From Ulota crispa (lineage: Eukaryota; Streptophyta; Bryopsida; Orthotrichales; Orthotrichaceae), in the NCBI GenBank assembly GCA_963920765.1, contig OY987247.1:4278001-4342000 (forward strand): a stretch of 64,000 nt of DNA, read 5' to 3'. Both the position numbers and the translations under genes were made by a program. The notes below the pieces were generated by a model. It searched no databases and was not told where the DNA came from. It worked only from the letters and a program-made list of their open reading frames with translations. Shown in pieces: positions 1 through 12,220 of the stretch. Each line of letters opens with the position of its first letter. Position 1 is the stretch's first letter.

Positions 1-694
1 TTTTAATCCCTAAAGGCCTTGCTTTTGTACACAATAAAATTTGTATTTTATCCTATGGTGTCCAGAAAATGCATCTATCACTCATCAAAAGTTCAAAACT
101 TCCTTGGTTAGTAAGATGGTGGAACAACACTCAAACAGTGTAAAATTTCAAAACTATTTTCATTTAATGTTTTTGAAATTGAAGATTGGAAACACGCCAA
201 GTTCAAATGCATGCATCTTCTAACTAGAAAGGCAAACTCCAAAATTGACATATATATATGAATTAATTGTTGATTTTTTGAACAGTTGCATTTAGAATAA
301 TGCAACTACAAATACATTAAACTAATCTTACACAAAAATCATCATTCTCTAAGAAGTAAATGAACTAGAACAAGACTCAAGTTGTAAATCTCATTTTTCA
401 TTCATAAAGCTTAATGGGAGTAAGTTGCAACCATAATTATGGCTTTAAGGGCATGTAACTTGTGAAACTCCAAATCCAACCTTGAGGTGCACACAGGGCC
501 ACACTTTTCACATTACCAAGATGCTAGAAATCATGAAATTTCTCAATAGTTATTAAATAATTGCACTATCCAATCAGAACCTTTGGGGTCCTCTTGATTG
601 GTCAACCCAAACTCCCACACAATTGTAACAAGTTCTTGATTGGTTGAGCCGCTCCTTCCTCATCTTAGTCAATTTTGTCATGGTCTATTTCAAG

Positions 695-915
695 GTCTAG
701 GAAGAACCAATCGCTAGTTCAATGCTAGCTAATTGAAATGAGAAAAAACCAATTGCAAGTTATAAACTTCAGCTAAAAATTGGTCGAAAATCTAAAAAAA
801 TTTACTTATAATATGAAATAGAGAAAATAACCAAAAGAGCTCTTTGATAAACAGGTTTGATATGAGAATTGAAGGAAATCTACTGAAAAATCTCAAATAT
901 TTCTTGGACACTGGT
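695..915 (+). repeat. Dispersed repeat (family I), copy 1
   Basis: Matches 56125-56345 in the same orientation: GCTAGTTCAATG, AAATAACCAAAAGAGCTC, GGAAATCTACTGAAAAATCTC. About 220 bp, roughly 80% alike by eye. The short open frame here is chance. Confidence 0.75.
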
Positions 916-1163
916 CTATTTGGAATTAAGTGCTCCTTTAGAGCAAATCCACTAGAACAAAAAGAAAGGAGACAACATAACATTATATTAATTAAAATTC
1001 TATTCTATGATAAGAATAGAGAATTGAACAATGTTCTTGAACAAGATACAGTACATGGGGCAACAATCTAATTTTTTCATTTTACAGTGCGTGCTAGAAT
1101 GATAAAAATAAAAATCATGGTGCAACCACATGTAAGTACATTGATATGCATTTCAAATAAAAA

Positions 1164-1483
1164 TCACTATAGTAAATAGTGCAATTAGGTTGCCCTACAA
1201 TAGTCTCTCAACAAATTTCACTATATAAGTATTGATTAACATTACAGTACTTTTCATCAATAATTACTACAATAAACAACTTTTTAGCAATTGTAAGAGC
1301 CTAACAACTACAAGAATGAAGCAAAAAAACAAAGAAGTAACATCCAAGCTATAAATCATGTGAAATTCTAGTATCTGAAGGGTGGCATGTGCCTCCAAGT
1401 GACCAAGCAATGAGTCATAAGGTAAATTTTTCAAGGTAAGACAATCTAATTGTTAAGGTAACCTAATTGCATTGTTTAGTGTA
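1164..1483 (-). mobile_element. Family D MITE, copy 1
   Basis: About 320 bp with inverted ends containing AGTGCAATTAGGTTGCC and GGTAACCTAATTGCATTG. It shares the internal block CTCCAAGTGACCAAGCAATG with the other copies. Confidence 0.78.
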
Positions 1484-2741
1484 GATCATCTTTATATCAT
1501 ACTAGTTTCATCTAAGTTTTGGCAATTTTGTTCAACACTATATCTAAACTAAAAATTCATTTGATGAAACAATTCTCACTTGTTGGTTGATAAATAGCTA
1601 AATTATAATCAACAACTGCAATATGTTATTAGGTTATGAAAAAATAATAATGGATAATTTTGTTGGTTTTCATAATATCTTCCCTTTTACTTTGACATTC
1701 ATGGATTGTTTCTAGAGAATTGATACTGGGGGACTTTCCCTACCATTACTAAAGATTGTTATGATCTTGCATCCCTACAAAGTGCTATTTTGAGGTTGTT
1801 ATAGGCCATAATCTAGAAAGGCCCATGTATCCAAAAACTAGATGTTTTTTGGTCAAATGTATTTACAACTTCCGGATTCATCTATTTTGTATTTGATTTG
1901 ATTGTAAAAATGAAAATTGATAGTTTTTTTTCTTGGACCATTACAAAAAACTAATTTTTTTCAAACTTCAATGCATTGTCGCAACAACAAGGAATAGTTG
2001 AGATTCACCAATCACTTCCCTACAAGTAGGAAGGTGAAAACAAAGTGAAGGAACAAGATTACCAAGTTTGTCAAATAATCCCTAGTGTATTTGCATTTAT
2101 AACGTGTTGTCTTTAGTATTTTTTATGCAATTTTAAGGATGAAGCTTTGATTTAATTCAGGTGCATGATACGCCATTAGAAAGACCTCAACAATGCCTTT
2201 CTACCGATGAATTGCATGCTCCCAATTGGAAAAGCACAAATACCAATTATGGTATGTTCCAAAATATTGATGACGTTCTACCACATGTCAAATTCAATTG
2301 CAAGTGGATCCATATTTTCAGTTAACATAACTATATAGAGAAAAATTCGTCTTCAAAGTGTACCTCCATTGTGGCCCATGGATAGGAAAATGAAAAAACA
2401 ACAAAAAAAAATTTAAACTCCAAATTTATTGATTGTTTTTAAGGTTTTTGACTTCCATAGAAATTAGCTCTTCATAATCAACTTCTATGCTGCATTGGAA
2501 TTGAGGAATTACAATAAAACAACAAAGTAGTAGCAAAGTTATGTGTGAAAGTATGATATTAAAAAAAAAAAGAAAATTAGAAATAATGTTTCAACAAGTT
2601 TTTCATAAAAAAACACAATTTTGTTGGGATTTAATTCTAATGAAGTTAGAAAACACTAATCACCGTGGCCAATATTGGTGTTGTGTAGAAATTTGCTACT
2701 CTATCATACCAATAAATTTTCAAGTAGTAACATCTCCATGC

Positions 2742-2821
2742 TTGACCCTTAAATGCCCAAGGCACCAAAATCCTGGTGGCTTTTTCACTAAAATTTGATA
2801 CCTTGAGCATTCAAGGGTCAA
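2742..2821. mobile_element. 80 bp miniature of the TTAA-type family
   Basis: Terminal inverted repeats TTGACCCTTAAATGCCCAAG and, at the far end, the reverse complement of TTGACCCTTGAATGCTCAAG. The left end matches right-end sequences (GGTGCCTTGGGCATTTAGGG) at ~39725 and ~55170. Boundary TTGA instead of TTAA suggests decay. Confidence 0.72.
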
Positions 2822-3332
2822 CCATGGGGGGACCTTTCCTACTCTTCACCTAAATTTGACAACACGTGGAAAATGGCCACTTGGACAAAAATCCTCCGCA
2901 ACAATTAGTCGACTATCCGTGCTAGCTCAGATGTCCACTTCATCCAATATCCCCCATCCCTCATTGGCTCTCAACCCTACCTCGTCTCTCCCAGCTCTTC
3001 CTTGTGTAAAACTCTACCCCTCTCCGATGCTGCTTTTGCTTCCACCCTTGTAGCCGCATTGCTTCCCTCCTTCAAGCACTCCTTGTCTTAGCATTTCTCT
3101 CTCACCACAACTTCACAAGCCAATTGAGGAGCCAGTCGTTCCAACCAATTGTCTACATTGCCGCTCAGCAGCAGTCATTGTAAGTTCTCTTCTCAAATCA
3201 CTTTCTTGTTCTGATTGCACTCGCTTCCCCTGCTTGTACAGTTATCCTCATTTGAATGCAATCTCATGAAGACCGCAAACTCGCCGGTACTATTGATTGC
3301 TGGCATTGAAGTTCTTAGATTGGAAAGAAGTT

Positions 3333-3823
3333 GCGAGGCGCCGGATTGGATTGTTAGAATCACAGGGAGCTCAACAAACTAATAATCCGTGGCAGTGTTT
3401 CAATTTCGTGTGGTAAGCTAACCACAACTAATCACAATTTGAGAGTATTTTCTATTTTAGAACTCCTTGGTTTTTCAATATCCTTGTTAAGATTGGTCGA
3501 ATACTTCAAAGAACTCATTCTTTGGTTTAATTATCTAAGTAAGAGTTGCAATTTTATGAAAGATGATATTTTTGGCCCTCAGTGTGTTTATTTGACGTCA
3601 AAACTCTTTAGATAGGAACCAAGGTTGCAAGGCGCCAGATTGTTAGAATCAGAGGGAGCTTGACAAACTATGAATCCGTGGTAGTGTTCCAATTTGGTAT
3701 AGTAAGCAAATCACAACTAATCACAATTTGAGAGTATCTTCTTCTACAGAACTCTCTGGTTTTCCAATATCCTTGTTAAGATAAATCTAAAACTCCCAAG
3801 AATGCATTCTTTGGATTTATGTA
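3333..3823 (+). repeat. Direct duplication ~290 bp apart
   Basis: 3333-3530 and 3625-3823 share GATTGTTAGAATCA, GGGAGCT, CACAACTAATCACAATTTGA and CAATATCCTTGTTAAGAT. The block is non-coding in every frame. Confidence 0.8.
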
Positions 3824-5568
3824 AGCAATACTTGCAAGGTTTTAGAGTTGTAGTAATAGATGTTCTAAAATTAACACAAGTTTGGGTGTTGCGAGGGAGC
3901 AGATTTTTTTAAAAATCAAACGTCCTCTTTGTCACGTCTAGTAGAGTTGCTAGTTGGTAGATGTTGCACTAGAGATGATTATCTTAATGTCCTAGATAGG
4001 GTTTACTATCAATGTCCGTGTGGCACTGCCAATGGTTTTTATGATTTTTTTTTCAAAATGATTGAAATTGTTACAATTTTTAGCTGTTGATTGCCATTTT
4101 TGATAGAATGCTCAAGATTGTTTGATAATGTTGTAGCAACTTGGTATACTAGCAACAATTTGGCTCCTTTTAACAAGTTTTGATAGAAAAGTTGATTAAC
4201 TGCCATTCATAAGCTTCTTTGATGAAAGAAGCATAAAACTGGCTTGCTTTCTTAAGTAGCCTTTTGGCTAAAAGTTTTGTGGGATAATACACAATATGAG
4301 GGATTGACAGCTCTGTGTTGGAGATTTGGAGTACCATAACTTGTGATTTTGATCCTTTTTTTGTTTTAAACTCTAGCTGTGGTTTGTTATTTGGCATTTT
4401 AGTTTACCTGATTTGGATTTGTGTTTATATTCTTCCTAAGGACACTGTGTTGTAATTCTGCACTTTATGTAGCGCAAAATACAATTGTAGTGCAAAGTGA
4501 ATGTGCTCCTATGCAGTTGTTGCAGTTTCTTCCCTTTTATCAAAATGCAACCTTTGTGAAAGGGATGCAACAGTTCATTTCTTACATAGGGTTTGCTATT
4601 TTGTATAACTTGTGGTGAGCGCTACCAACAATTTAGTTGGTAAATTGTGCTTATTTTTTTTTCAAAATTTTCAATTCCTTCCTAGCTTTACAACAATCTT
4701 GTCAATGAGAAATTATGGTTTTCAAACTATCAATATTGTTATTGGGAGAGACCTTGTTATTTTTTTGTCTTGACTTTCTGTCAGTTGTTGTGTGAAGTTA
4801 TGTTGCTGGCCTTGTGCGGACGTTAGTATATCTCTTCCTTCAAATGCTAATTGAAAACAATTAAAATTATTGGCCATGACATTGATCATTAAATTTTGGA
4901 GGGATTCCGAGAAGTAGTTGTATTTGAGTTTTGTTTGAAGTCCAGAGCTTAGACTTGTTGTGCAACTAAAGAGGAGACTAAACCCATGCATCAATGTTGA
5001 ATAAGCTTAGGAACGTTCTTGCATTCATGAAGGAAATGAGTTTTGAGATGAGAGATGAAAGCCTGAATAAGGTAACAACACCCATACATGAGCAGTTCCC
5101 AAAGTAGAGCCCTACTTTTGAAGTGTTCACCACTTAACTTAATGTGAACCTAAAGTGGAGCAGTGAATGTCACTTGCACACGAAAATCTTGACATATGTC
5201 AATTGCTAAGTTGTTGTGAGATGGTTGGGATTGGGACTGTCAAGCACATGCATAGGAACACATCAAAGTAGTTTCAAGGGTAGTTTAGAGCTGCTAATAG
5301 GGACCCTCTGAGCTGCAACTTTGCCCTTTAATATAAAATAATCTACAATGCTTTTTTCCACAAAGATTACGTTCCATGATAGCTTGTTGAAAGGCTAACC
5401 CTACAAAAAAAATCCTGAGTTTTTTGAAACTCTGAAGTACCCTAAACCTTTAAATGCTTAGGCACAGTCTGGGGTTACCTTAACAGTTGCTGGTATGATA
5501 TTAGTGGATTCAACATTTTGTTGACGAGCGCAGGTCTACTTTTTTTGCTTTAAACAAATAAAATAAAA

Positions 5569-6156
5569 GGGGAAATTACAAAATGAGTAACAAAAAGAAA
5601 AGAAATTACAATTCGGGTAATAAAATCCAAATACTTCAACGGGTTTGGCAAAGAAATTGATATATGTACCATCCTTTTTCAACTATTCTACCACACCTAT
5701 TATATATGGCCAATATTTGCGATATTAAAATAGGTGTGGAATAAGGAAAAAGCGTTACTAATTTGAAAGTATAGCTTGACATAAACATTATAGCTTTAGT
5801 TTTGTTTTTCAGCTTCGGATTTGGCTCACAAAATCAATTAAAAAATCTAAATTATGCTTAGTTTAATTTAGATATTTTAATTGATATTATGAGCAAGTAC
5901 CAGAGGTGCATAAACAAAACTAAAGTTGTAATGTATATGTCAAGCTGTATTTTCAAATTAGTGATATTTTTTCCTTATTCCACACCTATTTTGATATTGC
6001 AAATATTGACCATATATAATAGGTGTGGTAAAATACTTGAAAAAGGATGGTACATATATCAATTTCCTTGCCAAATCCGTTGAAGTGTAATTACTTTCAA
6101 ATTGTTACCCAAATTGTAATTTCTTTCCTTATTGTTACTCATTTTGTAATTTCCCC
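5569..6156. mobile_element. Palindromic Mutator-like MITE (family B), 588 bp
   Basis: The element begins GGGGAAATTACAAAATGAG and ends with its reverse complement; the arms pair over most of the length (for example TAATAGGTGTGGTA near 6020 against its partner near 5690). It is flanked by an exact 9 bp duplication AAAATAAAA, the Mutator hallmark. It lies ~330 bp upstream of the UreG start. No coding capacity. Confidence 0.88.
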
Positions 6157-6486
6157 AAAATAAAAACAATAAATATTTGGGATAGGGTTCGGACCTCGCT
6201 CGACGACAGCTGGAACTTCTTCCCTGTCGAGCTGCCCCGGTGGGTGGGTTTGTGTGTGTTTTCTTTCTCTCTCCTGTCATGGCCTGACCTAAGCTTCGAA
6301 TCCAGATGGCGAGCTAGCCAGTATCAAGGTCTGAGGAAGTTTTGCTTAGTGGTGGAAGGCGATCGCAGAGGTCTGGATCCAGAGCTTTTGACAGCAATCC
6401 ATTATCGGAGATTTGCGCTTCTCCGCATGTACAATTCATTATGCCAAGGTTTTGACTGCAATTGAAAAATTGTAGGTGACGAAGCC

Positions 6487-9400
6487 ATGGAACATACTCA
6501 CGACCACACTCATGCTCACGACCATGACCATGACCATGACCACGGCCATACCCATACGCAGCCGTAAGCACCCTTTTCAGCTGCATTTTCTGTACTCAGT
6601 GATGCAATTTCTTTGTCAGGTGAATGTTTTTTGGGGAAATTTCATGGATACCCCTGAAGTTTGCAATAATTTCATAGATACCCTGCATTTTCAGAAATTT
6701 CACAGATACCCCTGGATTAAAATTTTCAAGAGTTTTTTTGTTGCATGCCACTTCCCTTTCTTCTTTTGTGCGCATGCATAACAAGAAAGAAGTAGTGTGC
6801 GCACAAAGGGAGAAGGGAAGTGGCATGCACAACAAAAAAAAAACACTTCAAAATTTTGGTCCAAGGGTATCTGTGAAATTTCTGAAAATGCAGGGTATCT
6901 ATGAAATTATTGCAAACTTCAGGGATATCCATGAAATTTCCCCATGTTTTTTCTGGAGCTTTTGTTTTTTCATGGTTTTGAGCAGGGCTTTTTTTTTTTC
7001 ATTTTTTAAGAAGTGCAAAAGTAGCTACTTAAAATGTTATAGCGGTGCTCCAAATATCAACATTCATCCACATATTGGATAGAAAATATCACATTAGTAG
7101 TCCATATTACATGTCTATAATTTGATTTTCATCCACAATTTGGCAATTTCATCTGGGCTTTTTTTTATTTGAAGCCTTTTTGGCAATTTCATCCAAGCTT
7201 TTTGGCATTTTTTTGACATTTTTTAGCCAGACTATTTTTTTTTGGGTGCGATCTGGCACCAGAAAGCCAAAAAACCCTGGTTTTGACCTTGTATATGTGG
7301 TGGATGAGGAACAGGGCCAAAGCAGAGTTCGTTACTCCGGATGGGAAGCTGTACCACTCGCATGATGGATTAGCTCCCCACACACACGAGTCTCTGGAGT
7401 CTCCAGGATTTTTCAGCCGACGAGCACAACCCCTTTCAACACGGAATTTCACGGAGCGAGCTTTTACCGTGGGCATCGGTGGGCCTGTCGGCACTGGGTA
7501 TGGGTCTGAAAGTTTTTCTTACTAGTGCAAACCTCCGTTGTGATCAATGTAACCAGACAGAAACTTGATAAGTTAAATCACGAAGAAGAATGATTCTCTA
7601 TTCAAGTCGAGTAAAAGTTTTCAAAACAGTCCGACTTTAGTTGAATCCCTGTTTTTATCTTTGTGCCAGAATTGAAATAGCTCGTGTAAAGTCTTTGGTA
7701 ATATAATAACCTCTGGTGAATGCTGTCATTGTGGTTAGCTGCATTGTCATGTCGGGTGAAATGGAATGTCTCAATGGGATATTAGGTAGATACAAGTCCT
7801 GTAAACCCATTTACCAAGGTAAATGCAAGCCTGAGCATAGTTTTAAATTTCTTTCTATCCATCACATGCCCCCCATGCGCCCATGTCTCCCATGCGCACC
7901 TGTAAGTCCGGTAGTATTAACTTAACGTACAGGTCAGACCCTGAGTTATTTTATAGATTGTAGATGGAGTTATTTAACTATTTGTGGAGTGTTAACTACC
8001 ATGTTTTCAAGCTAGTGTAATGTGCCATTGACCCTTTTTTTTCCCATAATACTACAATACACTCTTGTCATATTAAGCTTCTCATCATTTTGCTACAATA
8101 ACTTCTAAATTTTTTTTCCTCCTAAATTTTGTTCCTTCCCATGCAGAAGTTGATTTTAATTAAGACTCTATAAATAAGCGCATACTCCATATCTACCTAA
8201 TATGAGGTATTTTCCTTGAGTTTTTCATATTGAACGCTTTGCATGGGGCTCTGCAGGAAGACAGCACTAATGTTAGCTCTATGCGAGGCCTTGCGTGATA
8301 AGTATAGCATTGCCGCGGTACGTTCTTCCCCTTTTTACCGGCTTTTCTGAACAGTCAATTAATCACTCCCTCTGTCCCTCTAAAAAATTCCAAATCAGAA
8401 ATATTTCCTGTACCACTAAAATGCTCCCTTTTGTTGATTTCAAACGTTGAGAAGTTCAGTGATCTCATGGGGGCAAGTTAAGCAATTAGAGAGCATTCCT
8501 CTCCTAGCAAGCTTGGCCTTGCCCATATGAGGTACCATTATTGCTACTAATCTTTAAATCATCAATAATGAGGAGTTGGCAGCATGCACAAATAGGGTAC
8601 CTTTTGCATGGACTTTGGGTGCCTAAACGGCAACATCAAAGCTGGAGATTTTGCATACATTTGGTAGATGGTATATTAATTCTAGAATGCATGTGTCACT
8701 AGCACAAAGACTAAAATCACAATTAATCCTTTGCAAGGAAGCTTTTTGGACGTTTTTAGAGGGACAGAGGGAGTAGTACTTTTCATTTGGATTTCTGATA
8801 CACAGTGCTACCTGAACTCTTGCTTTTTCCACTTGGAATGCGCTGGCTCCATGGAGCAGGTCACAAACGATATCTTCACTGAAGAGGATGGTGAGTTCCT
8901 CGTAAAGCACGGAGCGCTGGCTCCTGAGCGGATCTGCGCCGTGCAGACTGGCGGGTGTCCACATGCGGCGATCCGAGAAGACATCAGCATAAATTTGGGA
9001 CCGCTGGAGGAGCTCTCACAAACTTTCAAAGCTGATATTCTGTTGTGCGAGTCTGGGGGAGGTAAAATGCACCTCTTTTATCTCCTGCCTTTTTTTTTTT
9101 TTTTCTTCTTCTTACACCAAAAAATTTGTAATCACTCTGGGATTACTGATTAGAAAATGATCGCTTTCCTCTTCAAAAATGCCTAAGTTTGTGGAAGAAT
9201 CATTTGTAATTTGTAGACTTTGCAACCCGCAGTGTTCTCTGTGGCCTTGTAATTTTAAACCCGCTGTAATCACAGTTTTTGCGCTGTAGTGGTAGTGAAG
9301 TTGTGAGTTTGACCGATCTCATCATATTTAAATGGTAGGATATTGGTATTATGGAGCACCCTTTGTGCAAACCTAACCTTCAATATGGTATCGAAGGCGA

Positions 9401-10728
9401 CGAAGTGCCATTTTAAAGTGTAGAGAATCCTATTGTATTTAAATAAAACCAAAGGTTAACAAGATCAGCCCTTAGGAGACCCTTTTAGTTTTAGTTTTAA
9501 TTAGACTCTAAGCATGATGGCTTACATGGATTATCAGCTGTTCTGGCCTTACCACAAAACCTTACCTATGTCGCTCTTTAGGATTTGCGATTTACAAGGA
9601 TCTTTAAAGATTTTGTGCTTGAATTTTCTTTATAAGGACGAGGCAATTGATGGTTGGGTTTGCATTGAAACTCTTTACAGACAATCTGGCAGCAAATTTC
9701 AGCCGAGAGCTGGCAGATTACATCATCTATATCATTGATGTGTCTGGTGGGGACAAGATTCCTCGCAAGGGCGGTCCAGGCATCACTCAAGCGGACCTTC
9801 TTGTAAGTATCTCATGCGAGTTTCAGAGTGAAAGGACACTGAGATAGGCAGATGAAAACTTGATAAACCTCCTAAATTCATGCCATTGCAATAGCAGGTC
9901 TCTGTCTTAAACAATGGAATGGTTAATATGCCTAGAATTACAACTTCACTTTGGCGCACGCCTGAAAAGGAAGGCTTCATAGAAGAGACCTTTACATTTT
10001 TACAAGGCATAATCAGAGTTACTTTTCAAATTTATTGTCGTGTAACAAGTATTACACTACCAAAGCTACAAGGCCAGGGACAAATCTGATTTTCTTCTTC
10101 TTTACTTTTTCCTTCTGATTCGTTTTCTCATTCAGCTTGTGGCAGTGTGGTTGATCAACAGGATGCAATAGTTTTTGGTCAAGGTAGTTCAAACACAAAA
10201 GTTTGATTCTTTTGTATGTTTTCTCTTCTGCAGGTCATCAACAAGACGGATCTGGCAGAGGCAATCGGAGCAGATTTGAAGGTTATGGAACGCGACTCGT
10301 TGCGGATGCGTGACGGTGGTCCCTTCGTCTTTGCGCAGGTGCGTTCATTACCATGAATTATGCATCTTATATTATTTTCAACTTCTTTCTGTACAAGAGT
10401 CAAACTCTCGTGGGATCAAACTTTTATCACTATATATGAATTTCTGATATAATCTTGCAAAGTGGGAGCTTGTAGACCACTGGAAGTTAGCATAGAAATC
10501 TAGCCAAGTCATGCTTACACCACTTGCGATTATGTCCACTTTCTAGTTTTCAGTATAGGAAATGAAACTGGGTTCATAACGGTTTTTATCATCTTCTGCC
10601 TTGTAAATACTAATATCTTCAGTGCACATTTCAATTTGCAGGTGAAACACAACATAGGCGTATCAGACATTGTAAATCATGTGTTGAAGTCATACGAAGG
10701 GAGTACCCGTGTGCGTCATGCTCATTGA
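6487..10728 (+). CDS. UREG: Urease accessory GTPase UreG, complete, 7 exons
   Basis: Exons read from GT-AG sites and frame: 6487-6563, 7315-7497, 8257-8317, 8860-9061, 9681-9802, 10234-10338, 10642-10728; 837 nt, 278 aa, the usual plant UreG length. UreG is a cytosolic SIMIBI-class GTPase that, with UreD and UreF, delivers nickel to apo-urease. Visible: a His/Asp-rich N-terminus (residues 1-25, encoded by exon 1) expected to bind metal; P-loop GGPVGTGKT at 81-89, split by intron 2; TNDIF at 109-113; the metal-binding CPH motif at 140-142; the ESGGDN and [13 protein letters not shown] segments; and the guanine-specificity motif NKTD at 218-221. The start is the first ATG of the His-rich exon. 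Introns 1 to 3 hold a Mutator-like MITE, a 425 bp inverted-repeat element and a Stowaway-like MITE. All introns keep the frame and no coding defect is seen, so the gene is probably functional. Confidence 0.96.
6633..6943. mobile_element. Palindromic Mutator-like MITE (family A), 311 bp, in UreG intron 1
   Basis: Ends are GGGGAAATTTCATGGATA and its reverse complement, with a 9 bp duplication ATGTTTTTT on both sides (6624-6632 and 6944-6952). The whole element is a hairpin: repeats of GATACCC/GGGTATC spaced ~30 bp in the arms and a central ACTTCCCTTCT / AGAAGGGAAGT loop region. Family copies recur at 15158, 16425 and 50488. Confidence 0.92.
7779..8203. mobile_element. Inverted-repeat element (family F), 425 bp, in UreG intron 2
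   Basis: Bounded by ATATTAGGTAGATA and its reverse complement. The 7950-8203 part matches, in inverted orientation, the element at 11969-12205; the remaining ~150 bp looks like an internal insertion. Confidence 0.78.
8366..8773. mobile_element. Stowaway-like MITE, 408 bp, in UreG intron 3
   Basis: Terminal inverted repeats CTCCCTCTGTCCCTCTAAAA match the well-known Stowaway consensus (CTCCCTCC/TGTCCC), with TA on the right flank and CA on the left. Stowaway elements are non-autonomous Tc1/mariner derivatives. The right end lies 86 bp before the exon 4 acceptor. Confidence 0.88.
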
Positions 10729-11399
10729 TAAAGAATTGATTCTCGCAAAAGCGTTATATATGAAGAGGTTGTTTCCTTTCTATGTATTTGAGTTTCGGAA
10801 GGTGTGGATCAAGATTTCCATTATGCTTCATTGCTCATTTAGCTGCCTGCGGAACAGTCGAAAAAGTTTGTATTACTGATCATAATGAAGTGTTTGATGT
10901 TCTTTATGAAACATAACGTCATTTTTGGCCTGTTTTTTGGTGATGCTCTTCAAACTTTACAAACGTTTGAGGTGATATTCATATCTCCGTAAAAATGCAC
11001 AACCGTTCTCACTTTGTCATGCAATTGGATATAGACATTAACAGATTCCTTTTTTTTCTCGTTACAAGTGGTTGTACGAGGACAGAGAAAGTTTCAATTC
11101 TTTAAATGCATTCTGTATTTAAGAGTTGGAAATGCCGTATGTAATACCTCTAATTTATGGTGTTTTAATTAGGTAGCTTCAAGGACATGCTCTCAGCCCT
11201 TTCAACTTAATGTCGGACGAGCTTGCTTGTACATAATTCTCCACGTCAAGAATCCAACATTCTCAATTAGGTACATATCATCATCTAAACCACCTACGAC
11301 ACAGTTCCTTTTGCATACAAGCTTCTCTTTAAGTTACCCTGCCAATACTTAACTCCACACATCATCGGCGTCATATCCGTACTAACATCAAACTCAAAG

Positions 11400-11433
11400 A
11401 GAATCAAAAAAACAAAAACCTCCCTTACCCTAC

Positions 11434-11465
<32 letters not shown>

Positions 11466-11670
11466 ATCATAAAGCAAGCAATAAGCAGACGCTACAACAA
11501 AAAAACAACCTCAACCACACAATTACAAATTCCTCAATCTCAACACCCCATACACACAAAAACAACAGAAATATCAACCAAGGTCACTAAATCCATCTCA
11601 ATAAAACAAAACTCCTAGAACATTAACATTAATAATAGTAATAATAATAATAACAATAACAATCATAGTC
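11400..11670 (+). repeat. AC/AAT-rich simple sequence between UreG and the oxidoreductase gene
   Basis: (CAA)n at ~11430-11462 and (TAA)n at ~11630-11665 within a stretch that is poor in G on this strand. No gene seen in 10729-11968 other than 3' UTRs of the two convergent genes. Confidence 0.8.
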
Positions 11671-11968
11671 TAATCAACCAGCTATAAAGAGAAACTAACC
11701 TCAGCTCAAACTCAACAACATCCCTAAAACCCTCCACAAAACTACGTGTAACTTCCTCCTCTAAAAACTCTCCTCTCCCCTACAACAACAGCCTTCACCC
11801 CAACAACAGCTTTTGCCCCAAAGCTTTTGCCTGAGCGGCTTTTGTTAAAACAGCTCTTATTAGAGCAGTTTTTGCAAGAGCAGATTTTGTTAGAGTTGTT
11901 AGAGTTTCTGCGAGAATTGTATGTTTCTTGCGTTGTTGCAGAAATGCAAGGAAAAGCAGATTAACCCC

Positions 11969-12205
11969 ATATTAGGTAGATATGGAGTATGCGCTTATTT
12001 ATGGAGTATTATTTAAAATAAACTTCTTCGTGGGAGGGAAAAAAATTTAGAAGTTCTTATAGCGAAATGATGAGAAGCTTCATATGACAGGAGTATCTTG
12101 TAGTATTATGGGGAAAAAAAAAGGTCGATGACACGTTACACCAGCTTGAAAACATGGTAGTTCACACTCCACAAATAGTTACATGACTCCATATCTACCT
12201 AATAT
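11969..12205. mobile_element. Inverted-repeat element (family F), 237 bp, 15 bp from the oxidoreductase stop codon
   Basis: Perfect 20 bp terminal inverted repeats ATATTAGGTAGATATGGAGT. It lies 15 bp beyond the oxidoreductase stop codon, so it must form part of the 3' UTR or supply the polyadenylation region. The superfamily is not clear; CCC flanks both ends and may be a 3 bp duplication or part of the terminus. Confidence 0.85.
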
Positions 12206-12220
12206 CCCGTTAAGAGAAGC

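Larger units (their letters stand above)
1..5568. other. Gene-poor repeat-rich left flank
   Basis: Apart from the listed repeats (family I, family D, an 80 bp miniature and the 3333-3823 duplication) nothing recognisable is present. The window opens on a TTAA-type terminus (AATCCCTAAAGGCC at ~5-18). Open frames are short and lack family resemblance. Confidence 0.7.

Noticed and set aside
844-1071. 75-codon plus-strand frame in family I repeat
   Set aside because: The sister copy at 56125 does not keep the frame.
6314-6586. Minus-strand frame with Gly/His repeats ([15 protein letters not shown])
   Set aside because: It is the antisense of the His/Asp-rich UreG exon 1.
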